The notes beneath the pieces were generated by a model. It was given only the letters and a program-made list of their open reading frames with translations, was not told the DNA's origin and did no database searches. The position numbers and the translations under genes were made by a program. Shown here piece after piece: positions 57,288 through 64,000 of a DNA stretch of 64,000 nucleotides (the stretch's first letter is position 1; every line of letters starts with the position of its first letter). The DNA comes from Sphingomonas sp. J315. GTDB taxonomy: Bacteria; Pseudomonadota; Alphaproteobacteria; Sphingomonadales; Sphingomonadaceae. The stretch lies in NCBI RefSeq assembly GCF_024666595.1, contig NZ_CP088296.1:992001-1056000 (forward strand). The letters are read 5' to 3'.

Positions 57288-57782
57288 GTGACCAAAATCA
57301 CCACCTGCATCTGGAGCAACTACACCGCAGAGGATCAGGCGGCGTTCTATACGTCGCTGATCCCCGACGCCCGTATCGTCCGCACCGAGCGCACCCCGAT
57401 CGACACGCCCAGCCAGAAGGCGGGCGACGTCATCCTGTGCGAGATCGAACTGGCCGGGCACAGCTACCTGCTGCTCAACGGCGGCCCGATGTTCCAGCAT
57501 AGCGAGGCGATGAGCTTCATCCTCCACACGCCGGATCAGGCCGAGACCGACCGGCTGTGGAACGCGATCACCGCCGATGGCGGGGCGGAGAGCATGTGCG
57601 GCTGGTGCAAGGACAAATGGGGGGTCAGCTGGCAGGTCACGCCGGACCGGCTGATGCAGCTGGTGTGGGACAATCCCGACAAGGCGGCAGCCCAGCGCGC
57701 GATGCAGGCGATGATGACGATGCAGAAGATCGACATCGCCACGGTCGAGGCTGCCGCTGCGGGGGAAACCCAACCCGCCTGA
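57288..57782 (+). CDS. PhnB-like VOC family protein
   Basis: This 164-residue protein of the PhnB/3-dmu-9_3-mt type has ITTCIWSNYTAEDQAAFYTS, ILCEIELAGHSYLLLNGGP, FILHTPDQAETDRLWNAITA and CGWCKDKWGVSWQVTPDRL. It starts at GTG 57288 after AAGGAGAG. The family lacks an agreed function despite old methyltransferase names. It follows the first VOC gene by 24 bases. Confidence 0.85.
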   Translation: MTKITTCIWSNYTAEDQAAFYTSLIPDARIVRTERTPIDTPSQKAGDVILCEIELAGHSYLLLNGGPMFQHSEAMSFILHTPDQAETDRLWNAITADGGAESMCGWCKDKWGVSWQVTPDRLMQLVWDNPDKAAAQRAMQAMMTMQKIDIATVEAAAAGETQPA

Positions 57783-57808
57783 CCTTACCTCCCGCAAGGA
57801 GACTGATC

Positions 57809-58459
57809 ATGACCGTCGAGATTACCGGGTTCGACTGGGTGCCCGATTTCGCCAAGGGGTTCGTCCGCGACCTGCGTCCGCGCTGGGCGTGCGAGGAGAT
57901 CGGCCTGCGCTACGACATGCGGCTGATGGACCCGCGTAACCGGCCCGCCGCCTATTTCGCGGAGCAGCCCTGGGGGCAGGTCCCCGCCCTCGTCGATGGC
58001 GGCGTGCATCTGTTCGAAAGCGGCGCGATCCTGCTGCACCTTGGCGAACGCGACGAACGGCTGTTGCCGCGCGACCCACAAGCGCGCGCCGATGCGCAAA
58101 GCTGGCTGTTCGCCGCCTATAACAGCGTCGAGCCGATGCTGTTCGAACTCGGCAATGTCGAGATCTTCTCGGCCGGCGAGCAATGGGCGGAGCTGCGTCG
58201 CCCCTCGCTGATCGCGGATATCGAACAAAGGCTCGACCGGCTTGCCGTCGCGATGGGCGACCGTGAGTGGCTCGCGGGGCAGTTCAGCATCGCCGACATC
58301 GCGATGGCGACGGTGCTGCGTCAGACGGAAGGCAGCGGGCTGCTCGCCGACCGGCCCGTGCTGCTCGCCTATTTGGAGCGCGCCATTGCTCGTCCCGCCT
58401 TCAAGGCCGCGCTCGCCGCGCAACTTGCCGATTTCAAACCCGAACACGCCCTCGCGTGA
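57809..58459 (+). CDS. Glutathione S-transferase family protein
   Basis: This 216-residue protein has a thioredoxin-like N-domain (FVRDLRPRWACEEIGLRYDM, QPWGQVPALVDGGVHLFESG with the ES pair for glutathione) and a helical C-domain (EWLAGQFSIADIAMATVLRQ). The start ATG at 57809 follows AAGGAGA. It is the first of two GSTs in the operon and is presumed to conjugate or reduce electrophiles with glutathione. Confidence 0.87.
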   Translation: MTVEITGFDWVPDFAKGFVRDLRPRWACEEIGLRYDMRLMDPRNRPAAYFAEQPWGQVPALVDGGVHLFESGAILLHLGERDERLLPRDPQARADAQSWLFAAYNSVEPMLFELGNVEIFSAGEQWAELRRPSLIADIEQRLDRLAVAMGDREWLAGQFSIADIAMATVLRQTEGSGLLADRPVLLAYLERAIARPAFKAALAAQLADFKPEHALA

Positions 58460-58481
58460 AGCGATCCCAGGGAGAGACCCA

Positions 58482-59207
58482 ATGACCTATGTCGAAGGAT
58501 TCCTGACCCCCGTCCCCACCGCCAACAAGGCGGTATATACCAAGCACGCACACAGCGCGATCGAGCTGTTCAAGGGGCTCGGCGCCACCCGCTTCGTCGA
58601 AGCCTGGGGCGATGATGTGCCCGATGGGAAGATCAACGACCTCAAGCAATCGGTCGCCCTCAAGGAGGACGAGACCGTGCTGTTCAGCTGGCTCGAATAT
58701 CCCGACAAGGCGACGCGCGACGCCGCCAACGAAAAGATGATGAGCGACCCCAACGCGCTTGAAGGCATGAAGGACATGCCGTTCGACGGGAGCCGCATGA
58801 TCTTTGCCGGGTTCGACGCGCTGGTCGAGGCAGGCGATGCGGGTCAGACCGGCTATATCGACGGATATGTCCTGCCCGTCCCCGCCGCGAACAAGGAGGC
58901 GTATCGCGAGCTCGCCGCGTCGATGGTGCCGCTGTTCCAGGAATTCGGCGCGCTGCGCGTGGTCGAGGCGTGGGGCGAGGATACGCCCGACGGCAAGGTC
59001 ACCGACTACAACCGCGCGACCCATAAGAAGGACGACGAGGCGGTCGTCTATTCGTGGATCGAATGGCCCGACAAGGCGACGCGCGACGCCGGCTGGGCGA
59101 AGATCATGGAGGACGAGCGGATGAAGCCGCCGGCCGAGCCGCCGTTCGACGGCAAGCGGATGATGTGGGGCGGCTTCGCGCCGATCCTGGATACGGCGAA
59201 GGGGTGA
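58482..59207 (+). CDS. Tandem-duplicated DUF1428 protein
   Basis: This 241-residue protein has two similar halves: YVEGFLTPVPTANKAVYTKH...VEAWGDDVPDGKINDL...YPDKATRDAANEKMM and YIDGYVLPVPAANKEAYREL...VEAWGEDTPDGKVTDY...WPDKATRDAGWAKIM. A single DUF1428 protein is about 115 residues, so this is an internal duplication and fusion. The fold is an alpha-beta dimeric barrel; one chain would make a pseudo-dimer. Function unknown. The start ATG at 58482 follows GGGAGAG. Confidence 0.85.
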   Translation: MTYVEGFLTPVPTANKAVYTKHAHSAIELFKGLGATRFVEAWGDDVPDGKINDLKQSVALKEDETVLFSWLEYPDKATRDAANEKMMSDPNALEGMKDMPFDGSRMIFAGFDALVEAGDAGQTGYIDGYVLPVPAANKEAYRELAASMVPLFQEFGALRVVEAWGEDTPDGKVTDYNRATHKKDDEAVVYSWIEWPDKATRDAGWAKIMEDERMKPPAEPPFDGKRMMWGGFAPILDTAKG

Positions 59208-59223
59208 TCCTCGCCACGTCACC

Positions 59224-59297
59224 GTCACCCCGGCGAAAGCCGGGGTCTCGGGAGGCATGTGCACATCACATGAGACCCCGGCTTTCGCCGGGGTGAC
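59224..59297. repeat. Perfect 26-base inverted repeat (REP-like)
   Basis: The arm 59224-59249 is exactly the reverse complement of 59272-59297. Each arm contains the self-complementary ACCCCGGCGAAAGCCGGGGT common in sphingomonad intergenic space. It lies within the detoxification operon between the DUF1428 and VOC genes and would form a strong mRNA hairpin. Confidence 0.85.
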
Positions 59298-59321
59298 GAC
59301 AATCCGAGAGGGAGGATTCCC

Positions 59322-60113
59322 ATGACCAATCCCCACGGCAGATGGATCTGGTACGAACTGATGACCCCCGACGCGGCGGCGTCGCGGTCCTTTTACGAAG
59401 CCGTCGTCGGCTGGACCATCGACGCCGAATCGATGGCGCCCGGCGGTGCCGAATATCGCATCCTCCACGCGGGCGATGGCGATATCGGCGGCATGCTGAC
59501 GCTCGACGCCGCGATGCTGGCGGGCGGCGCGAAGCCGGCCTGGCTGGGCTATGTCGGGGTCGACGATGTCGATGCGACGGTCGAACAGCTCAAGGCAGCG
59601 GGCGGGTCGGTGCATGTCCCGCCGACCGACATTCCGGGCGTCGGCCGCTTTGCGATGGTCGCCGATCCGCAAGGCATCCCCTTCTATGTGATGCGCGGAT
59701 CCAGCCCCGAAACCAGCACCGCCTATGCGCGGATGGGCGAAGGCCATGTCAGCTGGAACGAACTCCAGACCAGCGACGATGCCGCCGGCTTCGCCTTCTA
59801 TGCGGCCCTGTTCGGCTGGGAAAAGGCGGGCGGCATGCCGATGCCATGGGGCGAGTACAGCTTCCTGCGCGGGAAGGATGCGGGCGAGGAAATGGACAGC
59901 GTGTGGGGCGCGATGATGCCGCGCGAATGCGAGGACAAGCCGGTCGGCTGGACCTTTTACTTCCGCGTGCCGGATATCGAGGCGGCGCACGCCAAGGTGA
60001 CGAAACTGGGCGGCACGCCGCTGAGCGATCCGATGGAGGTGCCCGGCGGCGAGCGGGTGTTCCACGCGACCGACCCGCACGGCGCGGTGTTCGGACTGGT
60101 CGCGCCCAAATGA
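59322..60113 (+). CDS. Two-domain VOC family protein
   Basis: This 263-residue protein is built of two VOC domains: residues ~5-125 (GRWIWYELMTPDAAASRSFY, FAMVADPQGIPFYVM) and ~135-263 (GHVSWNELQTSDDAAGFAFY, VFHATDPHGAVFGLV). Such proteins resemble the 27-kDa hydroxylase/glyoxalase-like family, function unproven. The start ATG at 59322 follows GAGAGGGAGG. The stop overlaps the next ATG (ATGA), coupling it to the GST. Confidence 0.87.
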   Translation: MTNPHGRWIWYELMTPDAAASRSFYEAVVGWTIDAESMAPGGAEYRILHAGDGDIGGMLTLDAAMLAGGAKPAWLGYVGVDDVDATVEQLKAAGGSVHVPPTDIPGVGRFAMVADPQGIPFYVMRGSSPETSTAYARMGEGHVSWNELQTSDDAAGFAFYAALFGWEKAGGMPMPWGEYSFLRGKDAGEEMDSVWGAMMPRECEDKPVGWTFYFRVPDIEAAHAKVTKLGGTPLSDPMEVPGGERVFHATDPHGAVFGLVAPK

Positions 60114-60769
60114 GCGGCCCCGACCTCTACGCCCACCCCTTCTCCTCCTATTGCTGGAAGGCGCTGATCGCATTCTACGAACACGATCTGCCGTTCACGC
60201 TGAAGATCGTCGCGCCCGAGGAACCGGCGAACAGCGCGCGCTGGGCCGAACTCTGGCCGTTCAAGCGCTTCCCGCTGCTCGTCGATGGCGATCTGGTGCT
60301 GGGGGAATCAAGCATCATCGCCGAGCATGTCGATCGGCTGTCGGGCGCGCCGCTCCTGATCCCCGCCGATCCGGACGCGGCGCTGCAGGTGCGGATGCTC
60401 GACCGACTGTTCGACCAGCAGATCATGGACCCCGCCACCCGGCTGGTGTTCAACGCGATCCGGCCGGCAGACAAGCTCGATCCGCTGGCGGACGAGCAGG
60501 TCGCGGCGCAGCTCGCTACCAGCTACGCCTGGTTCGACGCGCATCTCGCCGGGCGCGAGTGGGTCGCGACCGACAGCTTCACGCTCGCCGATCTCTCCGC
60601 CGCGCCCGCCCTGTTCTACGCCGACTGGATCATCCCGATCCCGGAGGAACATGCGAACCTGCGCGCCTATCGCGCCCGGTTGCTCGCCTACCCCTCGGTC
60701 GCCCGCGCAGTGGATGGCGCGCGGCCCTATCGCCACTTCTTCCCGCTCGGCGCGCCCGACCGCGACTAA
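60110..60769 (+). CDS. Glutathione S-transferase family protein
   Basis: This 219-residue GST has an N-domain beginning YAHPFSSYCWKALIAFYEHD with a potential catalytic serine/cysteine (SSYC), PFKRFPLLVDGDLVLGESS for glutathione binding, and a C-domain with WVATDSFTLADLSAAPALFY. It is translationally coupled to the VOC gene upstream. It is the second GST in this operon. Confidence 0.87.
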   Translation: MSGPDLYAHPFSSYCWKALIAFYEHDLPFTLKIVAPEEPANSARWAELWPFKRFPLLVDGDLVLGESSIIAEHVDRLSGAPLLIPADPDAALQVRMLDRLFDQQIMDPATRLVFNAIRPADKLDPLADEQVAAQLATSYAWFDAHLAGREWVATDSFTLADLSAAPALFYADWIIPIPEEHANLRAYRARLLAYPSVARAVDGARPYRHFFPLGAPDRD

Positions 60770-60782
60770 TCAGGAGCACATC

Positions 60783-61451
60783 ATGCCACGACGCATTATC
60801 GGCGCCGCGTTCCTCAGCCTCGACGGGGTGATGCAGGCCCCCGGCGGACCGGAGGAGGACTGGACCGGCGGGTTCGAACAGGGCGGCTGGCTCGCCGCGC
60901 TGTTCGACGAAGGGATCGGCAATCAGGTCGACAGCGTGTTCAAGCCGCCGTTCGACCTGCTGCTCGGCCGCCGGACCTACGAGATTTTCGCGGCGCACTG
61001 GCCGTTCGCGCCGGAGGGCGACGAGATCGGCGACCTGTTCCGCACGATCCGCAAATATGTGCTGACGACCAGCGACGCGCCGTTGGAATGGGAGGGCAGC
61101 GAACGCCTCGCCGACATCGACGCACTTACCAAGCTCAAGGACAGCGATGGCCCGAACCTGGTCATTCAGGGCAGCTCGACGCTCTACCCGCAATTGCTCG
61201 AACGCGGCTTGCTCGACCGGATCGTGACGATGACCGCGCCGGTGGTGCTGGGCCGGGGCAAGCGGATGTTCGGCGACGGCACCCCGCCCCGGTCGCTCGA
61301 ACTGGTCGAGCATCGCGTGACCCGCAACGGCACCGCGATGGCGACCTATGACGTGAAGGGCGAGGTCGAACAGGCGGACTTCCAGTTCCCCGAGCCCACC
61401 GCCGAGGAACTGGCCCGCCGCGCGCGGATCGACGCGGGCGAGGGCTGGTGA
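60783..61451 (+). CDS. Dihydrofolate reductase-like (RibD C-terminal domain) protein
   Basis: This 222-residue protein of the YwjB/RibD-C family has GAAFLSLDGVMQAPGGPEED, LLLGRRTYEIFAAHW, YVLTTSDAPLEWEGSERL, LVIQGSSTLYPQLLERGLLD and VVLGRGKRMFGDG. Members are NADPH-binding reductases of unknown substrate, not true folate enzymes. It is the last gene of the HxlR-linked operon, 13 bases after the GST and convergent with dnaJ. Confidence 0.85.
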   Translation: MPRRIIGAAFLSLDGVMQAPGGPEEDWTGGFEQGGWLAALFDEGIGNQVDSVFKPPFDLLLGRRTYEIFAAHWPFAPEGDEIGDLFRTIRKYVLTTSDAPLEWEGSERLADIDALTKLKDSDGPNLVIQGSSTLYPQLLERGLLDRIVTMTAPVVLGRGKRMFGDGTPPRSLELVEHRVTRNGTAMATYDVKGEVEQADFQFPEPTAEELARRARIDAGEGW

Positions 61452-61452
61452 A

Positions 61453-62058
61453 TCACGCGAAGGCTGGCGACGACTTCAGCTGCTGATAGGCCTCGATCAC
61501 CTTTTGCAGCGCACCTTCATGACTGCGGTCACCGCCATTGCGGTCGGGATGATATTGGCGGACCAGCTCCGAATAGCGGCGACGCAGCGCCATGCGGTCG
61601 GCATCGAGGTCGAGCGCCAGCACCTTCATCGCCTCGCGATCCTTTCCCGACAGCGGCTTGCCGTCCTTGCGCTCGGCGGGGCGGGCAGCGCGGAAGCGCG
61701 CACCGATCGCGTCGAGCGGATCGGCAAAGTCGGCCCAGCGCGGCGGGCGGTCGGCGCCCCCGGTCGCTGTGAAGGCGCGCGATTCGCTCTCCCACCCGGC
61801 ATAGGGCCGCTGTGCCGCGTGGATCTCGTCCGGAGTCATGCCGGAGAAGAAATTATAGCCCGAATTGAATGCGCGGACATGGTCGAGGCACAGCCAGCGA
61901 TACGCCCCCGGTCCGTCGGCGCTGCGCTGCGCCGGGCCTGCTGGCGCGCGAAACTCGCCCGGTTCGGCGCAGCCCGGCTCCGCGCACAGCCGCCCCGGCG
62001 CCTCGACACGGCCGTGGAAGCGGGCCTTGGGGCGGTCTTTGGGGGCTTCGCGCGACAC
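61453..62058 (-). CDS. J-domain (DnaJ-like) protein
   Basis: This 201-residue protein has its J domain at the C-terminus (residues ~140-200: MALRRRYSELVRQYHPDRNG with the HPD motif) and an N-terminal region with C-x4-C (LCAEPGCAEPG) and WLCLDHV cysteines that may bind zinc. It starts at GTG 62058. In many alphaproteobacteria this gene sits with bolA, cobS and cobT; here bolA is divergent and cobS is 5.7 kb away. Confidence 0.87.
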   Translation of the reverse strand: MSREAPKDRPKARFHGRVEAPGRLCAEPGCAEPGEFRAPAGPAQRSADGPGAYRWLCLDHVRAFNSGYNFFSGMTPDEIHAAQRPYAGWESESRAFTATGGADRPPRWADFADPLDAIGARFRAARPAERKDGKPLSGKDREAMKVLALDLDADRMALRRRYSELVRQYHPDRNGGDRSHEGALQKVIEAYQQLKSSPAFA

Positions 62059-62093
62059 TCTGACTCCGGGAAAAAACGCCCTATATAGGCGCG

Positions 62094-62378
62094 ATGATCG
62101 ACACTTCTACCGGCCCCGTCGCCGCCGAAATCACCGCCCGCCTCACCACCCAGCTCGCCCCGTCGCAGCTCGACGTGATCAACGACAGCGCCAAGCATCG
62201 CGGCCATATGGGCGACGACGGCAGCGGCGAATCGCACTTCACCGTGGTGATCGAAAGCGACGCCTTTGCCGGCAAGTCGCGGCTCGACCGCCAGCGCCTC
62301 GTCAACCGCGCGCTCGGCGACCTGATGATCGAGCGGGTCCACGCCATGGCGATCAAGGCGACCGCGCCGGGCGAGTAA
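62094..62378 (+). CDS. bolA: BolA family protein
   Basis: This 94-residue BolA-like protein has LDVINDSAKHRGHMGDDGSG, ESHFTVVIESDAFAGKSRLD and the invariant histidine in ERVHAMAI. BolA proteins work with monothiol glutaredoxins in Fe-S handling and affect morphology and stress responses. It is divergent from the J-domain gene with 35 bases between them. Confidence 0.9.
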   Translation: MIDTSTGPVAAEITARLTTQLAPSQLDVINDSAKHRGHMGDDGSGESHFTVVIESDAFAGKSRLDRQRLVNRALGDLMIERVHAMAIKATAPGE

Positions 62379-62453
62379 AGCCACCCGTTCGGGTGGATGG
62401 CACATTCCCGCCCGCGCCCCTATCTGTGTTCCGACCCAATTCGGAGACGCGGC

Positions 62454-63353
62454 GTGACCGACGACCTGTTCATCCATACCATCCACCCCACCACCCATGA
62501 TCTGGGCGGGTTCAAGGTGCACCGCACGCTGCCGTCGCGCCCGCGCACGATGGTGGGCCCCTTCATCTTCTTCGACCAGATGGGGCCGGCGCACCTCGAG
62601 GTCGGCACGGGCATCGACGTGCGCCCGCATCCGCATATCAACCTCGCCACCGTCACCTATCTGTTCGCCGGGGCAATCGACCATCGCGACAGCCTGGGCA
62701 CCTACGCGACGATCGAGCCCGGGGCGGTCAATCTGATGACCGCGGGCAACGGCATCGTCCATTCGGAGCGCTCCCCCGCCAGTGAGCGCGCCGCGGGCCC
62801 CGAACTGTCGGGCATCCAGACCTGGCTCGCCCTGCCCGAGCGGCTCGAGGAGATGGACCCGGCGTTCGAGCATGTCGCCAAGGCGGATCTGCCGGTGCTC
62901 GACGACGGCGGGGTAAAGGCGCGGATCATCATGGGCTCGCTCTGGGGCCAGACCGCGCCGACCACGACCTATGCCGGGACCATCTATGCCGACATCGTGC
63001 TCGACCAAGGGGCATGCATCCCGGTCTATGCCGAGGCCGAGGAGCGCGCCGTCTATCTGGCGATGGGGCAGGCGCGACTGGATGGCGTCGAACTGGAGCC
63101 GCAGACTCTGTACGTGCTGCGCCCGGGGATCTCGGCACGGCTGAGTTCGGTCGAGGGCGGGCGGGTGATGCTGTGTGGTGGCGACGCGTTCAGCACACCG
63201 CGCCATGTCTGGTGGAACTTCGTCTCGTCCGACCGCGACCGGATCAACCAGGCCAAGGAAGACTGGAAAGCCGGGCTGTTCCCCAAGGTGCCGGGCGACG
63301 ACAAGGAATTCATCCCGATCCCCGAAGTGCCCAAGACGGTCAGCTATCCCTGA
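62454..63353 (+). CDS. Pirin family protein
   Basis: This 299-residue bicupin has the N-terminal pirin domain with metal ligands in VRPHPHINLATVTYLFAGAI and GNGIVHSERSP, and the pirin_C domain (VYLAMGQARLDGVELEPQTL). It starts at GTG 62454 behind GGAGA. Some pirins are quercetinases, others regulators; no substrate can be named. Single gene between bolA and an epoxide hydrolase. Confidence 0.9.
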   Translation: MTDDLFIHTIHPTTHDLGGFKVHRTLPSRPRTMVGPFIFFDQMGPAHLEVGTGIDVRPHPHINLATVTYLFAGAIDHRDSLGTYATIEPGAVNLMTAGNGIVHSERSPASERAAGPELSGIQTWLALPERLEEMDPAFEHVAKADLPVLDDGGVKARIIMGSLWGQTAPTTTYAGTIYADIVLDQGACIPVYAEAEERAVYLAMGQARLDGVELEPQTLYVLRPGISARLSSVEGGRVMLCGGDAFSTPRHVWWNFVSSDRDRINQAKEDWKAGLFPKVPGDDKEFIPIPEVPKTVSYP

Positions 63354-63414
63354 AGGCTTGCCAGCCCGGCCACGCACCCATACCCTGATTTCGAAAAAAT
63401 CGAGGGAGAGGGTC

Positions 63415-64000
63415 ATGGCCGGGTTTGAGCTTCAGCACATCGCATTGCCCACCGGGGTCGAACTCGACGTCGCCACCGCCGGCGACCCCGCGGCGCCCGC
63501 GATCATCCTGCTCCACGGCTTTCCCGAATCGCACCGCACCTGGCGGCACGTAATCCCCGAACTGGCGAAGACCCATTTCGTCATCGCCCCCGACCAGCGC
63601 GGCTTTGCGCGCTCGTCTCGGCCCGAGGGGGTCGAGAATTACACGCCGGACAAGCCGGTTGCCGACCTGCTCGCGCTCGCCACCCATTTCGGCAAGGACC
63701 AGTTCGTGCTGGTCGGCCATGACTGGGGCGGGGCGATTGCGTGGATGGCCGCGCTCCAGCATCCCGGCCGGGTCGAGCGGCTGGTGATCATCAACGCCCC
63801 CCATCCCTTTGTCTTTCAGAAGTCGCTCTACGATGACATGGGCCAGCGCGCGGCGAGCCAGTATATCCGTGCCTTCCGCGATCCGGCGCTGGAGGCCGCG
63901 ATCGAAACCAAGGGTGTCGCCTGGTTCTTCGACACGACCTTCGCCAAGCATGGCGATCCCGCCTTGCTTGCCGAAGAGCGCGACACCTATCTCGACCAAT
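63415..64000 (+). CDS. Alpha/beta-fold hydrolase, epoxide hydrolase-like (N-terminal part)
   Basis: The gene runs off the window. Starting at ATG 63415 behind GAGGGAGAGGG, the visible 195 residues show the oxyanion motif LLHGFPESHRTW, FVIAPDQRGFARSSRP, the nucleophile elbow VGHDWGGAIAWMAA (aspartate nucleophile, as in epoxide hydrolases and haloalkane dehalogenases) and INAPHPFVFQKSL. HGFPES and the NAPHP motif favour soluble epoxide hydrolase. The general acid and cap tyrosines are beyond the end. Confidence 0.85.
   Translation, partial: MAGFELQHIALPTGVELDVATAGDPAAPAIILLHGFPESHRTWRHVIPELAKTHFVIAPDQRGFARSSRPEGVENYTPDKPVADLLALATHFGKDQFVLVGHDWGGAIAWMAALQHPGRVERLVIINAPHPFVFQKSLYDDMGQRAASQYIRAFRDPALEAAIETKGVAWFFDTTFAKHGDPALLAEERDTYLDQ

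Noticed and set aside
1..64000. CRISPR array, prophage, insertion sequence or rRNA operon
   Set aside because: No regularly spaced repeats, transposase or integrase motifs, phage structural genes, or rRNA-like sequence were seen.

Overview
The window looks like chromosome from a Sphingomonas-type alphaproteobacterium. The evidence is the high GC, the Caulobacter-type TonB receptor with tryptophan-halogenase paralogues, a giant NAD-glutamate dehydrogenase, cobS/cobT/dnaJ/bolA homologues, GGAAC..GTT (EcfG-like) promoters, and intergenic palindromes of the 'ACCCCGGCGAAAGCCGGGGT' type. No phage, transposase, CRISPR array or rRNA was seen. One tRNA (Thr, CGT) is present.

Layout. (1) 1-17.0 kb is a chitin/N-acetylglucosamine locus: the end of a GH18 hydrolase, a GntR regulator, a minus-strand operon (TonB receptor followed by three halogenase-family genes) and a plus-strand operon (nagX, SIS-type deaminase, nagA, an EIIA-HPr-EI fusion, and an EIIC-EIIB permease with an extra EIIB-like domain). 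(2) 17.2-25.9 kb encodes periplasmic oxidation and respiration: PQQ glucose-type dehydrogenase, CtaG, cytochrome b561, two cytochromes c and a caa3 oxidase. It is driven from two nearly symmetric GGAAC..GTTCC elements lying between divergent genes. (3) 25.9-30.7 kb holds stress-type genes (YetF, YidH with an amber codon, KGG protein, SRPBCC, ADH, SDR, DUF892), again with an EcfG-like promoter. (4) 31.2-36.1 kb has a formylglycine-generating enzyme and a PaoABC-type molybdenum aldehyde oxidase. (5) 36.3-42.6 kb has tRNA-Thr, a PAS-like protein and NAD-GDH. (6) 43.0-49.8 kb is an iron locus: PepSY protein, DUF2271, DUF4198 and ApbE on the plus strand, a siderophore receptor and PiuC hydroxylase on the minus strand, each behind a Fur-box-like element. 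(7) 49.5-62.4 kb carries cobT and cobS separated by an MCP and a toxin-antitoxin pair, then an HxlR-controlled glyoxalase/GST cassette, then dnaJ and bolA. (8) 62.4-64 kb has pirin and the start of an epoxide hydrolase.

A caution for any reader: at least thirteen genes between 0.9 and 40.2 kb are broken by single-base insertions or deletions, many in homopolymer runs, and one carries an in-frame stop. Each protein becomes family-length once a base is added or removed, and none of this kind was found after 42.6 kb. Assembly or sequencing error is the simplest explanation. Spans given here are the repaired genes, with the shift point stated. The apparent fusion of the SIS deaminase to NagA is one such artefact.
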